Assembly (NCBI RefSeq): GCF_029360665.1 | Contig: NZ_JARDUB010000001.1 | Location: 744,001 to 808,000, forward strand | Origin: Eudoraea chungangensis | Lineage (GTDB): Bacteria; Bacteroidota; Bacteroidia; Flavobacteriales; Flavobacteriaceae | Length of the DNA: 64,000 bases | Reading direction: 5' to 3' | Position numbers and translations under genes: made by a program | Shown: positions 26,929-35,254 of the stretch, piece by piece | Position numbering within the stretch: position 1 is the stretch's first letter | Layout of the letters: each line of letters opens with the position of its first letter | Notes under the pieces: generated by a model | Database searches by the model: none | What the model was told of the DNA's origin: nothing | Seen by the model: only the letters and a program-made list of their open reading frames with translations

Positions 26929-27710
26929 TGTTCACAGGGATTAAAAATAAAGTTGCGATTATAACAGGTGCAGGGACAGGGATTGGTTATGCCATAGCAA
27001 AACTCTTGCTCGAAAATGAAGCTAAAGTTGTTATAAACGAAATAGACAAAACTGTAGTTGAATCTTTGTACAATGAATTAAATTCCCAATTTCCGGATCA
27101 AACCGTACTACAACTTGGCGACGCAGGTGAAATTGAAGTAATAGACCAACTCATATCCGCTGCTGTGCATAATTTTGGCACCATAGATTTTGTAATTCCC
27201 AATGCAGGAATAACCCTTTTTGGCGATTTTTTTAAGTTTAAGCCAGAAGATTTTCAAAAAGTAATTCAACTAAACCTGCAAGGAGCGTTCTTTCTGGTTC
27301 AAAAAGCTAGTAAAATTATGATCGCACAAAACAAAGGTGGGCGGATTGTTCTTATGTCTTCTATTACAGGAATTAAGGGCTATCCGGATCTAACCTGTTA
27401 TTCTATGACCAAAGCCGCCCTAAGGATGATGACCAAAAGCCTTGTGTTGGTATTAGGTCCTCATGAAATAACGATCAATTGTATTGCTCCAGGCGCAACG
27501 CTTACCGAAAGAACCAAGAATGAAGAGCCAGATTACGCCGGAACCTGGGCAAAACTAATTCCTAGAGGAAAAGTAGGGACTCCTGATGACATAGCCCAAA
27601 CCTGCCTCTTCCTCCTGTCTAAAGAGGCCGCCCACGTTAATGGCCAAACCATTGTGGTAGATGGAGGGTGGACTGCCATTGGACGTTATCCTAATGATTT
27701 ACAAGAGTAA
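26928..27710 (+). CDS. SDR-family NAD(P)-dependent oxidoreductase
   Basis: A 260-residue classical short-chain dehydrogenase. The cofactor motif is TGAGTGIG (about residues 13-20), the NAG motif is in PNAGITLFG, and the catalytic Ser/Tyr/Lys are in MSSITG and YSMTKAAL (about 160). The C-terminal VNGQTIVVDGGWT is typical. In the 6-deoxysugar pathway an SDR oxidises either the aldose or the 2-keto-3-deoxy acid; which one applies here is not resolvable. Translation is coupled to the lactonase gene by a 1-base overlap. Confidence 0.9.
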   Translation: MFTGIKNKVAIITGAGTGIGYAIAKLLLENEAKVVINEIDKTVVESLYNELNSQFPDQTVLQLGDAGEIEVIDQLISAAVHNFGTIDFVIPNAGITLFGDFFKFKPEDFQKVIQLNLQGAFFLVQKASKIMIAQNKGGRIVLMSSITGIKGYPDLTCYSMTKAALRMMTKSLVLVLGPHEITINCIAPGATLTERTKNEEPDYAGTWAKLIPRGKVGTPDDIAQTCLFLLSKEAAHVNGQTIVVDGGWTAIGRYPNDLQE

Positions 27711-27783
27711 TCCTTGTTTGCTTCTCCTTTGATTCAATATTTACACTTCGAAGTCCTATTTTTACATCTTAAAAAATCATATC

Positions 27784-29427
27784 ATGAGCAGTTTATATAG
27801 CAAATGGTTTCATCCATACAAGCCAGCAAAGGCATATCAAAAAAGAGTCGCCTATTTCAGCATGGAATTTGGAATAGATCAAGGGTTAAAAATATATTCG
27901 GGAGGCCTAGGGTTTTTAGCGGGGTCTCACATGCGCTCTGCTTTTGAACTAAAACAAAATTTAATTGGAATTGGCATGTTATGGAAATTTGGTTATTACG
28001 ACCAGGGTCGAAATGCCGACCAAACACTCCAGGCTAAATTTATAGAAAAAAACTATTCCTTTCTAGAAGACTCTGGTTTGGAGGTTGAAGTAGCTATTAA
28101 TGATAACAATGCTGTTAAGGTTAGGGCCATGGTTCTTAAACCAGAAATATTTGGAACCGTGCCTATATATCTGCTAACAACAGATGTGGAAGGGAACGAC
28201 TATTTGTCAAGGACAATTACGGATCATTTATACGACGACAACCAATTTACCAGAATCTCACAAAATATTGTTCTAGGAATAGGTGGGGCCAAAATAGTAC
28301 AAAAGTTAGGTGGGTCGGATATATACCATTTAAATGAAGGGCATGCCCTGCCGGCGTTTTATTTTCTTAATAATAATGGGATTAAGAAAGAACAGTTACG
28401 ATTTACCACACATACCCCGGAAAAAGCTGGAAACATGGAAAGAGAGGCCAGCTTATTAAATAATATCGGGTTTTTTGGACGGTATCTTAACGAGGAGGAG
28501 TTGCAAAAAGAAGCCGTAGCCTTTAATGCACTAAATTATACTATTGCCGCCTTACGCCTTGCCCAAAAATCAAATGCTGTTTCTAAATTACACGCCAAAG
28601 TGGCTAAGGAAATGTGGAAGGACTATAATGGCATTAGCCAAATAATTCCCATCACCAATTCACAAAATCAGTTGTTCTGGCAAGACCCATCTCTAAAACT
28701 TGCATGGGAGGAAAAAGATAAAAAGGGCTTTATCGCCAGAAAAAAAAGGTTAAAAAAACAACTTTTTAAACAAGTTCTGGATCAGACCGGAAAACTATTT
28801 AACCCGGATGTTCTTACCATTGTTTGGGCAAGAAGATTTGCCCAATATAAAAGAGCAGATCTTTTGTTAAGAGACATTCATCGATTTGAGCGTTTAATCT
28901 CTTCTGAAGACCACCCCGTACAAATTATTTGGGCCGGGAAACCATATCCCAAGGACGCCTTTGCAGTAGATCTATTTAATTATTTAATTCAGTATTCTAA
29001 ATTTAAAAAGAATATTGCCGTGCTAACCGGTTATGAAATAGCTCTATCCAAACAATTAAAAGAAGGTTCCGACGTCTGGTTAAACACTCCCAGAATAACC
29101 CGAGAGGCCTCTGGCACCAGTGGAATGACCGCCGCAATGAATGGGTCTTTAAACCTAAGTATTAATGATGGCTGGATTCCAGAGTTCGCCGTGAATGCAA
29201 AAAATGCCTTTGTATTGCCAGAAGCTAACCCTTTCTCATCAGACTGGGATCAGGACGAGTTTGATAGTAAAAATCTTTATAGAACTCTAGAAGAAGATGT
29301 TCTTCCTGTTTACTATGAGAAAAATGAAGAATGGATGGAAATGGTTTTTAATGGAATAGATGGGGTAATTCCTAAATTCTCCAGTAAAAGAATGGCCAAA
29401 GAGTACTACACCAAATTGTATAAATGA
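27784..29427 (+). CDS. Alpha-glucan phosphorylase-like protein (GT35), short form
   Basis: A 547-residue GT35-like protein, much shorter than animal or E. coli phosphorylases (about 800) and similar to the compact bacterial group. Visible motifs are YFSMEFGID, YSGGLGFLAGSH, ARRFAQYKRADLLL (about residue 350) and IIWAGKPYPKDA. The region that holds the pyridoxal-phosphate lysine in phosphorylases (GTSGMKAAMNG-like) reads EASGTSGMTAAMNG here, with Thr in place of Lys. The enzyme may therefore lack the classical PLP Schiff base. It follows the SDR gene after 73 bases, possibly in the same transcript. Confidence 0.8.
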   Translation: MSSLYSKWFHPYKPAKAYQKRVAYFSMEFGIDQGLKIYSGGLGFLAGSHMRSAFELKQNLIGIGMLWKFGYYDQGRNADQTLQAKFIEKNYSFLEDSGLEVEVAINDNNAVKVRAMVLKPEIFGTVPIYLLTTDVEGNDYLSRTITDHLYDDNQFTRISQNIVLGIGGAKIVQKLGGSDIYHLNEGHALPAFYFLNNNGIKKEQLRFTTHTPEKAGNMEREASLLNNIGFFGRYLNEEELQKEAVAFNALNYTIAALRLAQKSNAVSKLHAKVAKEMWKDYNGISQIIPITNSQNQLFWQDPSLKLAWEEKDKKGFIARKKRLKKQLFKQVLDQTGKLFNPDVLTIVWARRFAQYKRADLLLRDIHRFERLISSEDHPVQIIWAGKPYPKDAFAVDLFNYLIQYSKFKKNIAVLTGYEIALSKQLKEGSDVWLNTPRITREASGTSGMTAAMNGSLNLSINDGWIPEFAVNAKNAFVLPEANPFSSDWDQDEFDSKNLYRTLEEDVLPVYYEKNEEWMEMVFNGIDGVIPKFSSKRMAKEYYTKLYK

Positions 29428-29454
29428 TCTTCTAAAACTACTAATCAGACTTGT

Positions 29455-30327
29455 ATGAATTTAAGGTTAGACCTAATGTCTGCACTAGAGCAGGAAGTCG
29501 GAACCAAAATATTAAATACAGTTGTTCTTAGCGGAAGTAGTAGCTCGCAAACCTATCTGCTAATCACGGCAAAAGCCAGATTATTCTGTAAAATAGACCT
29601 ATCCGCGAAGGCTTGGAAAATGTTGTGTTCCGAGAAAGAAGGCTTAGACGCAATTAAAAAAGCAGAGGTTCTGAAGACCCCTAAAATATATTGCATAGGG
29701 AATTTTGAAAATGGTGCCTTTATGGTTCTGGAGCATATTGAGGCCAAGACTCCGGAGCGTAGAGATTGGCAGGTTTTTGGCAGACAGCTTGCCGAGCTGC
29801 ATCAAACAACATCTTCGGAATATTACGGCTGGAGAAAAGATAACTTCATTGGAAGTCTTTTTCAAATCAATAAACCTCAAAAGAGTTGGGCTGCATTTTA
29901 TCTTATAAATCGTCTTCTTCCACAACTTAGACTAGCTGTAAATAAAGGACTCCTAAGGGCCTCCGAAATTCCCTCCGAAAATAAACTTGAAAATACTTTA
30001 ACTAATCTCTTAAGCTGTCATGCGCCCTCCTTGATTCATGGAGATCTTTGGTCTGGCAACTTTTTAATTGATAAAAGTGGTATTCCTGTGCTCATAGACC
30101 CTTCCATATCTTATGGGGATCCGAATGTTGATATCGCAATGTCTAAATTATTTGGTGGTTTTGGCAATAGTTTTTATGACTCTTACTACGCTAGTAATTC
30201 CTCTTTAAAACAGATGTCAGAAGATCAGGAAATATATCAATTGTATTATTTATTAGTACACCTTAACCTTTTTGGTGCAAATTATTATTCTCCAGTAATT
30301 GGAATTCTTAGAAAGTATTTCCAATAA
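29455..30327 (+). CDS. Fructosamine kinase family protein
   Basis: A 290-residue kinase-like protein of the fructosamine-3-kinase/aminoglycoside phosphotransferase fold. The catalytic loop is LIHGDLWSGNFLID (Asp about residue 200) and the metal-binding PSISYGDPNVDIAMSKLF follows. The early SSSSQTYLL stretch matches the nucleotide-binding loop region. Family members phosphorylate sugar amines such as Amadori products to trigger deglycation, but some act on other sugars. It is 27 bases after the phosphorylase-like gene, so they are probably co-expressed; the substrate is unknown. Confidence 0.82.
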   Translation: MNLRLDLMSALEQEVGTKILNTVVLSGSSSSQTYLLITAKARLFCKIDLSAKAWKMLCSEKEGLDAIKKAEVLKTPKIYCIGNFENGAFMVLEHIEAKTPERRDWQVFGRQLAELHQTTSSEYYGWRKDNFIGSLFQINKPQKSWAAFYLINRLLPQLRLAVNKGLLRASEIPSENKLENTLTNLLSCHAPSLIHGDLWSGNFLIDKSGIPVLIDPSISYGDPNVDIAMSKLFGGFGNSFYDSYYASNSSLKQMSEDQEIYQLYYLLVHLNLFGANYYSPVIGILRKYFQ

Positions 30328-30406
30328 ATCATGGGACTTTATGAACAAATCCTTTTAGAAAATGCCATGAAGGTTTTATACTTTTAATGCTTTCTAAAGC
30401 TTAAAT

Positions 30407-32521
30407 ATGAAATTAAAAAGTCCTTATTGCTTGTCAACACTTCTGCTTCTCTCCTTTCTTTGTTCATGCAACCCAGAGGAAGACAGTGAGAAAAAAGACA
30501 GCCAATATAGAACCTGGACTTCATACCTTGGCGGACCGGATAGAAACCACTATTCTGAATTATCCCAAATCACAAAAGAAAATATATCCCAATTAAAGGT
30601 TGCCTGGGAGTACAACACGCCAGATTCCGGACAAATGCAAATGAATCCTATTGTTGTGGATAGCATACTGTATGGTGTAACTGCTGCTTTACGGGTTTTT
30701 GCCATTAACGCTAAGACAGGAAAAGAGTTGTGGCTGCATGGAGACTCTTTAAAAGTGTGGCATTCAACCAGTAGAGGGGTGTCTTATTGGAGTGATGGAA
30801 AAGACAAAAGAATACTGTTTACAAGGGGGAGTGAACTTATTGCCCTAAACGCTATTACAGGTGAGCGCATAAGAAGTTTTGGAAATAATGGAGTAACTGA
30901 CCTGCATTTAGGAATGCCAGAATCGGCAAAGGATAAGTTTGTTATCTCAAACACCCCGGGAACTATTTTTAAAGACTTTATCATCATGCCTCTTCGAGTA
31001 TCTGAGGGCGTGGGCGCAGCGCCTGGAAATATTATTGCATTTCATATTAAAACCGGCAAACTTGCGTGGGTTTTTGAAACTATCCCTCCTGAAAATAAGC
31101 CTGGAGGGAATACATGGAAAGGGGATAGAAGCAGAATTGGGGCAGCCAACAACTGGGCAGGCATGGCCGTGGATGAAGAGAGGGAGATCATTTATGTTCC
31201 TACAGGTTCTGCTGCTCCCGACTTTTATGGTGGCGACAGACTTGGTTCTAATTTATTTTCCGATTGTCTTTTGGCCTTAAACGCCAATACAGGAGAGCTC
31301 TTATGGCATTTTCAATTTACACACCACGACCTCTGGGATAGAGACCCTCCTGCGCCGCCTAATTTACTTACCGTTACTCGGGAAGGCACAAAAATTCCTG
31401 CCGTTGCCCAGGTAACTAAACAAGGTTATGTTTACGTATTTGACAGGAGAACCGGCAAGTCTCTTTTTAATATTGAGGAAATTCCTGTTCCCAAATCTCC
31501 TTTAGAAGGAGAAGTGGCTTCTCCCACCCAGCCGTTCCCGATGCTGCCGAAACCTTTTGCAAGACAATCTATCGATTTAACCGCAAAAGACATAAACCCT
31601 TATGCCAAAAACCAGGATTCCCTGCTAAAGCTTTTAGATAGTTTTGATAAAAGAATCTATGCGCCACCAAGCCTAGAACCCGTTTTATTATTGCCTGGTT
31701 ATGATGGTGCGGCAGAATGGGGTGGTGCTTCTGCTGATCCAGATAAAGGAATTCTTTATGTAAACTCAAATGAAATGCCTCGTGTTTTGTTAATGGAGAA
31801 AAACAACACCCTTACATCGGAGGCCAGTTTGGGCGAAAGAGTTTATCAAAACTATTGTGCGACCTGCCATCAAAAGAATAGGAAAGGAATTCCAGAAAGT
31901 GGCTACCCTTCTTTACTAAACATTAATAATACCAGAACGGAAGAGGAGATTGGTGTGATTATTTCTAATGGTAAAGGAATGATGACTGGATTTCCTCAAC
32001 TTACCGAGGAACAGAAAAAAAGTGTTATTGATTATTTGACAAACAATATTGAAGAAAGTGCGAAGGAAGTAACTACCACAGATGATTTAACTCCATTACC
32101 ATATAACCACATGGGTTATGATAAATTTTTGGCTGCCAATGGGCAACCGGCAATTGCTCCGCCATGGGGAACTTTGCACGCCATCGACTTAAACTCTGGC
32201 GAGTACATTTGGTCAATTCCCTTTGGAGACACCCCAGAATTAAAGGAAAAAGGTTTGCCACCTACAGGAACCGAAAATTATGGAGGAGCAGTAGTCACAA
32301 AAAATGGATTATTGTTTATTGGAGCTACTAAAGACGGTTATTTTCGGGTTTTCAACAAACAGAATGGGGACTTGCTTTGGGAGTACAAGCTTCCGGCTGC
32401 AGCTTTTGCAACACCGGCTATGTATGAAATAGATGGCATACAGTATATAGCGATTGCTTGTGGGGGCGAGAAATTAGGTACCCCGAAAGGAAATAAAATT
32501 GTTGCATTTACCGTGAACTAA
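30407..32521 (+). CDS. PQQ-dependent quinohaemoprotein dehydrogenase lipoprotein
   Basis: A 704-residue periplasmic dehydrogenase. A lipoprotein signal with lipobox LCSC (cysteine about 22) is followed by an eight-bladed PQQ beta-propeller beginning WTSYLGGPDRNHYSELSQI. A cytochrome c domain is inserted near the end: haem motif CATCH (about residues 484-488) and a candidate axial Met in GKGMMTGFP. The last blade resumes after it (GTLHAIDLNSGEYIWSIPFG to the C-terminus). The family oxidises sugars or alcohols and passes electrons to the respiratory chain. No pqq biosynthesis genes occur in the window. Its TAA overlaps the stop of the convergent sulfatase. Confidence 0.9.
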   Translation: MKLKSPYCLSTLLLLSFLCSCNPEEDSEKKDSQYRTWTSYLGGPDRNHYSELSQITKENISQLKVAWEYNTPDSGQMQMNPIVVDSILYGVTAALRVFAINAKTGKELWLHGDSLKVWHSTSRGVSYWSDGKDKRILFTRGSELIALNAITGERIRSFGNNGVTDLHLGMPESAKDKFVISNTPGTIFKDFIIMPLRVSEGVGAAPGNIIAFHIKTGKLAWVFETIPPENKPGGNTWKGDRSRIGAANNWAGMAVDEEREIIYVPTGSAAPDFYGGDRLGSNLFSDCLLALNANTGELLWHFQFTHHDLWDRDPPAPPNLLTVTREGTKIPAVAQVTKQGYVYVFDRRTGKSLFNIEEIPVPKSPLEGEVASPTQPFPMLPKPFARQSIDLTAKDINPYAKNQDSLLKLLDSFDKRIYAPPSLEPVLLLPGYDGAAEWGGASADPDKGILYVNSNEMPRVLLMEKNNTLTSEASLGERVYQNYCATCHQKNRKGIPESGYPSLLNINNTRTEEEIGVIISNGKGMMTGFPQLTEEQKKSVIDYLTNNIEESAKEVTTTDDLTPLPYNHMGYDKFLAANGQPAIAPPWGTLHAIDLNSGEYIWSIPFGDTPELKEKGLPPTGTENYGGAVVTKNGLLFIGATKDGYFRVFNKQNGDLLWEYKLPAAAFATPAMYEIDGIQYIAIACGGEKLGTPKGNKIVAFTVN

Positions 32522-34083
32522 GGTTGTTTACAGTTAAACTCAACCCATTTACTGCCAGAAGGTTTTAGATAATAATAAGACTCTATTTCTTCTTGTAAAT
32601 CGAAGTTCTGCATCTGATAATTTGGGGTATAAAGAACCTCGTCCCAATAGGTTGTTTTAGGAAGGCTTGCTCTTAGATCACCTGTGCCTTCCATCCATAT
32701 TTGAAGCTGCTTTTTTAAAGCATTTTTTGTTTCTCTAAAGTCTGGTTTATCCGCCAAATTATGCATGTTGTAGGGGTCGTTAATAACATCGTACAATTCC
32801 TCTGAAGGTCTTTTTGCAAAAGCGAGATTAAAATAATCCACGCCAGGTGAGCTATCTTGCATATCCATTATTAGAAATTTTGTTATAGAGTTGTCTATGT
32901 CTCCATATTGTCCAACGGATTGGTGTACCTGTGGACTTCCTGCCGGCCACCTTGATGGCTCAAAATTCCATATAAATAAGAAGTCTTTGGTTCTGATAGC
33001 TCTTGAGGGATAACTTAGGTTACCTTTTCGAACATTGGCATGTCTTTCTCTTTCTAGAAATACCTCTTCTCTTTTCCAATCTGCCTCTGTATTTTCTTTT
33101 ATTAAACCCAATAGACTCTTACCTTCAAACTCCTTTGGTATTTCTTGTCCAGCGGCCTCTAGAAAAGTGCTGCCAAGATCAATTAAATTTACAAAGCTTT
33201 CGATTTGGATCGGTTCTGCAATTCCATTCTTCCAATAAATAGCAAGAGGCATTCTTGTTCCATAGTCATATAAATTCGCTTTTGCCCTAGGAAATGGCAT
33301 TCCATTATCGCTTGTCATAACAATAATAGTATTGTTAAAAAGACCTGCATCTTTAAGCTTCCGAACTATGTTTCCGCTCTCCCTGTCAAACCGCTCCACC
33401 TCATAGAAGTAGTCCATTATATCATTCCTTACGCAGTCAGTGTTCGGAAGGAAATCGGGTACCTCTATTTGGTCAGAATCCATTCCTGTCTTTACACCAC
33501 TATTTGTTTCGTATACTCTATGGGGGTCCTGACTTCCAAACCAATAAAAAAATGGCTGCCCTTGTTTCCTGTCTTCTAAAAAGGCATCGAAGTCTAAATA
33601 ATCCTTCCCTGCCGGATTGTTTGTATATCCCCCTTTTTGATAATTTCCTGGACCCCATCCTTTTCTACTTTTACCTGTATGATAGCCTGCATCTTCTAAA
33701 ATCGAGACCCAGTTTTTAAACTTATCCGGAAAAACAGACCATAAATTTCCTGCGCTTTCTAATTGATGTGGATACCTGCTTGTTAAAATACTGGCCCTAG
33801 ACGGAGAGCAAGAAGGCGCTGCGCAATAGGCATTGGTAAACAGCACTCCTTCCCTGGCCAAGAAATCAAAAGTAGGGGTTTGCACAACTTTGTCTCCATA
33901 AACCCCTGCGTGGGGATAAGACCAATCATCAGCAATCAAAAAGACAATATTCGGAGGCCTGTTTTTCTCTATTGAATTATCCGTAGTTTCTCGATTGGTT
34001 TGGCCAAAACCAAGCATACCAACCAGCAAAAAAATTCTAATAATATGCCGTTTAAAGTACCGTCTGTAATAAGTATTCTTCAA
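32518..34083 (-). CDS. Secreted SGSH-like (heparan N-sulfatase-like) sulfatase
   Basis: A 521-residue type I sulfatase with a signal peptide (to about residue 28). The formylglycine motif is CSPSRAS (about residue 93), with the upstream NIVFLIADDWSYPHAG metal-binding aspartates and the later SDNGMPFPRAKANLYDYGTR. This last segment and SCSPSRASILTSR closely resemble human SGSH, so N-sulfoglucosamine-type or related sulfated glycans are plausible substrates. An anaerobic-type sulfatase-maturating enzyme or formylglycine-generating enzyme must act elsewhere; none is in the window. It is transcribed against the PQQ gene and away from the Gfo/Idh gene. Confidence 0.88.
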   Translation of the reverse strand: MKNTYYRRYFKRHIIRIFLLVGMLGFGQTNRETTDNSIEKNRPPNIVFLIADDWSYPHAGVYGDKVVQTPTFDFLAREGVLFTNAYCAAPSCSPSRASILTSRYPHQLESAGNLWSVFPDKFKNWVSILEDAGYHTGKSRKGWGPGNYQKGGYTNNPAGKDYLDFDAFLEDRKQGQPFFYWFGSQDPHRVYETNSGVKTGMDSDQIEVPDFLPNTDCVRNDIMDYFYEVERFDRESGNIVRKLKDAGLFNNTIIVMTSDNGMPFPRAKANLYDYGTRMPLAIYWKNGIAEPIQIESFVNLIDLGSTFLEAAGQEIPKEFEGKSLLGLIKENTEADWKREEVFLERERHANVRKGNLSYPSRAIRTKDFLFIWNFEPSRWPAGSPQVHQSVGQYGDIDNSITKFLIMDMQDSSPGVDYFNLAFAKRPSEELYDVINDPYNMHNLADKPDFRETKNALKKQLQIWMEGTGDLRASLPKTTYWDEVLYTPNYQMQNFDLQEEIESYYYLKPSGSKWVEFNCKQP

Positions 34084-34102
34084 TATTTAATAGGGTTGTA
34101 CT

Positions 34103-34110
34103 CAAATATA
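34103..34110 (-). promoter_or_regulatory. Putative sulfatase promoter -7 box
   Basis: The minus strand reads TATATTTG, an exact TAnnTTTG match, 20 bases upstream of the sulfatase start. No well-spaced -33 TTG was found. Confidence 0.4.
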
Positions 34111-34173
34111 TAAAAAGTATGGTATTTTTATTGGACTCAATATTTACATTGAAAATATATAAGCGCACTTAGA

Positions 34174-35235
34174 ATGGATCCTATCAGAATTTTAATTGTT
34201 GGTTGCGGAAATATGGGAACTAGTCATGCCAGAGCCTATCACAATATTGATGATTTTGAGATTGTTGGGCTAGTGAGTAGAAAGCCTGAAAGCAGAGAAA
34301 GACTATCCAACGAGCTTGGCGGTTTGCCAACATTTTCGGATTTTTCCAATGCCCTTCAAGTTACAAATCCCAATGCTGTGGCTATCTCTACCTATCCAGA
34401 CACTCACGCAAAATTTATACGAGAAAGTCTTGAGTTTGATGCCCATGTTTTCGTAGAAAAACCTCTGGCAACTACCGTTGAAGAGGCAGAGGCTCTGATT
34501 GCTTTAGCAAAATTGAAAAACAAAAAGCTAGTCGTGGGATACATCCTTAGAGTACACCCTGCTTGGAGTAAATTCGTTGAGCTTGCGCAGGGTCTAGGTA
34601 AACCATTGGTGATGCGGATGAACTTAAATCAACAAAGTTCTGGAGAGCAGTGGTATACCCATAAACAATTAATGAAGTCTATGTCACCCATTGTAGATTG
34701 CGGTGTACACTACGTGGATATTATGTGCTTGATGACTGGGGCTAAACCGATCAGTGTTAGCGCAATTGGAGCTAAATTGTCTGATGAAATACCTGCTGGG
34801 ATGTATAATTATGGGCAATTACAAGTTAGGTTTGATGACGGCTCCGTTGGCTGGTATGAGGCTGGATGGGGTCCTATGATAAGCGAAACGGCTTTTTTTA
34901 TAAAAGACGTAATTGGCCCAAATGGATGTGTGTCTATTAAGGACGATGATAAATCAAATTCGGATGAGGTCGAAGGCCATACAAAAACTGGCGGCTTATT
35001 ACTTCACAAAAGCGCTTTAGACAAAGAAGGAAAGTATCTTAACGAAGACCAGCTAATAAGTACGGAAAATGAACCAGATCATGACGCATTATGTGAGTTA
35101 GAACAGCTCTACTTCTTAAATGCTATTATAAACGATAAAGATTTAAATGAGCATTTAAGGGATGCCATTAACAGTCTAAAAATTGTTTTAGGGGCAGATC
35201 AATCATTCAAAACAAACCAAACAATAATTCTTTAG
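34174..35235 (+). CDS. Gfo/Idh/MocA family oxidoreductase
   Basis: A 353-residue NAD(P)-dependent sugar or inositol dehydrogenase. The Rossmann fold starts at residue 4 with ILIVGCGNMGTSHARAYH; the conserved VEKPLA motif is near residue 93 and the catalytic His is in IVDCGVHYVD (about 180). The C-terminal domain is complete. It is the first gene of a plus-strand operon with the acyl-CoA ligase, the 39-residue membrane protein and the symporter, and it is divergent from the sulfatase. The substrate is likely the solute imported by that symporter, which is an inference from context. Confidence 0.87.
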   Translation: MDPIRILIVGCGNMGTSHARAYHNIDDFEIVGLVSRKPESRERLSNELGGLPTFSDFSNALQVTNPNAVAISTYPDTHAKFIRESLEFDAHVFVEKPLATTVEEAEALIALAKLKNKKLVVGYILRVHPAWSKFVELAQGLGKPLVMRMNLNQQSSGEQWYTHKQLMKSMSPIVDCGVHYVDIMCLMTGAKPISVSAIGAKLSDEIPAGMYNYGQLQVRFDDGSVGWYEAGWGPMISETAFFIKDVIGPNGCVSIKDDDKSNSDEVEGHTKTGGLLLHKSALDKEGKYLNEDQLISTENEPDHDALCELEQLYFLNAIINDKDLNEHLRDAINSLKIVLGADQSFKTNQTIIL

Positions 35236-35254
35236 AGCCGCTAAATACTAAGCC

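Noticed and set aside
30348-30390. Short ORFs in the gap before the PQQ dehydrogenase
   Set aside because: Longest is under 20 codons with no supporting signal.
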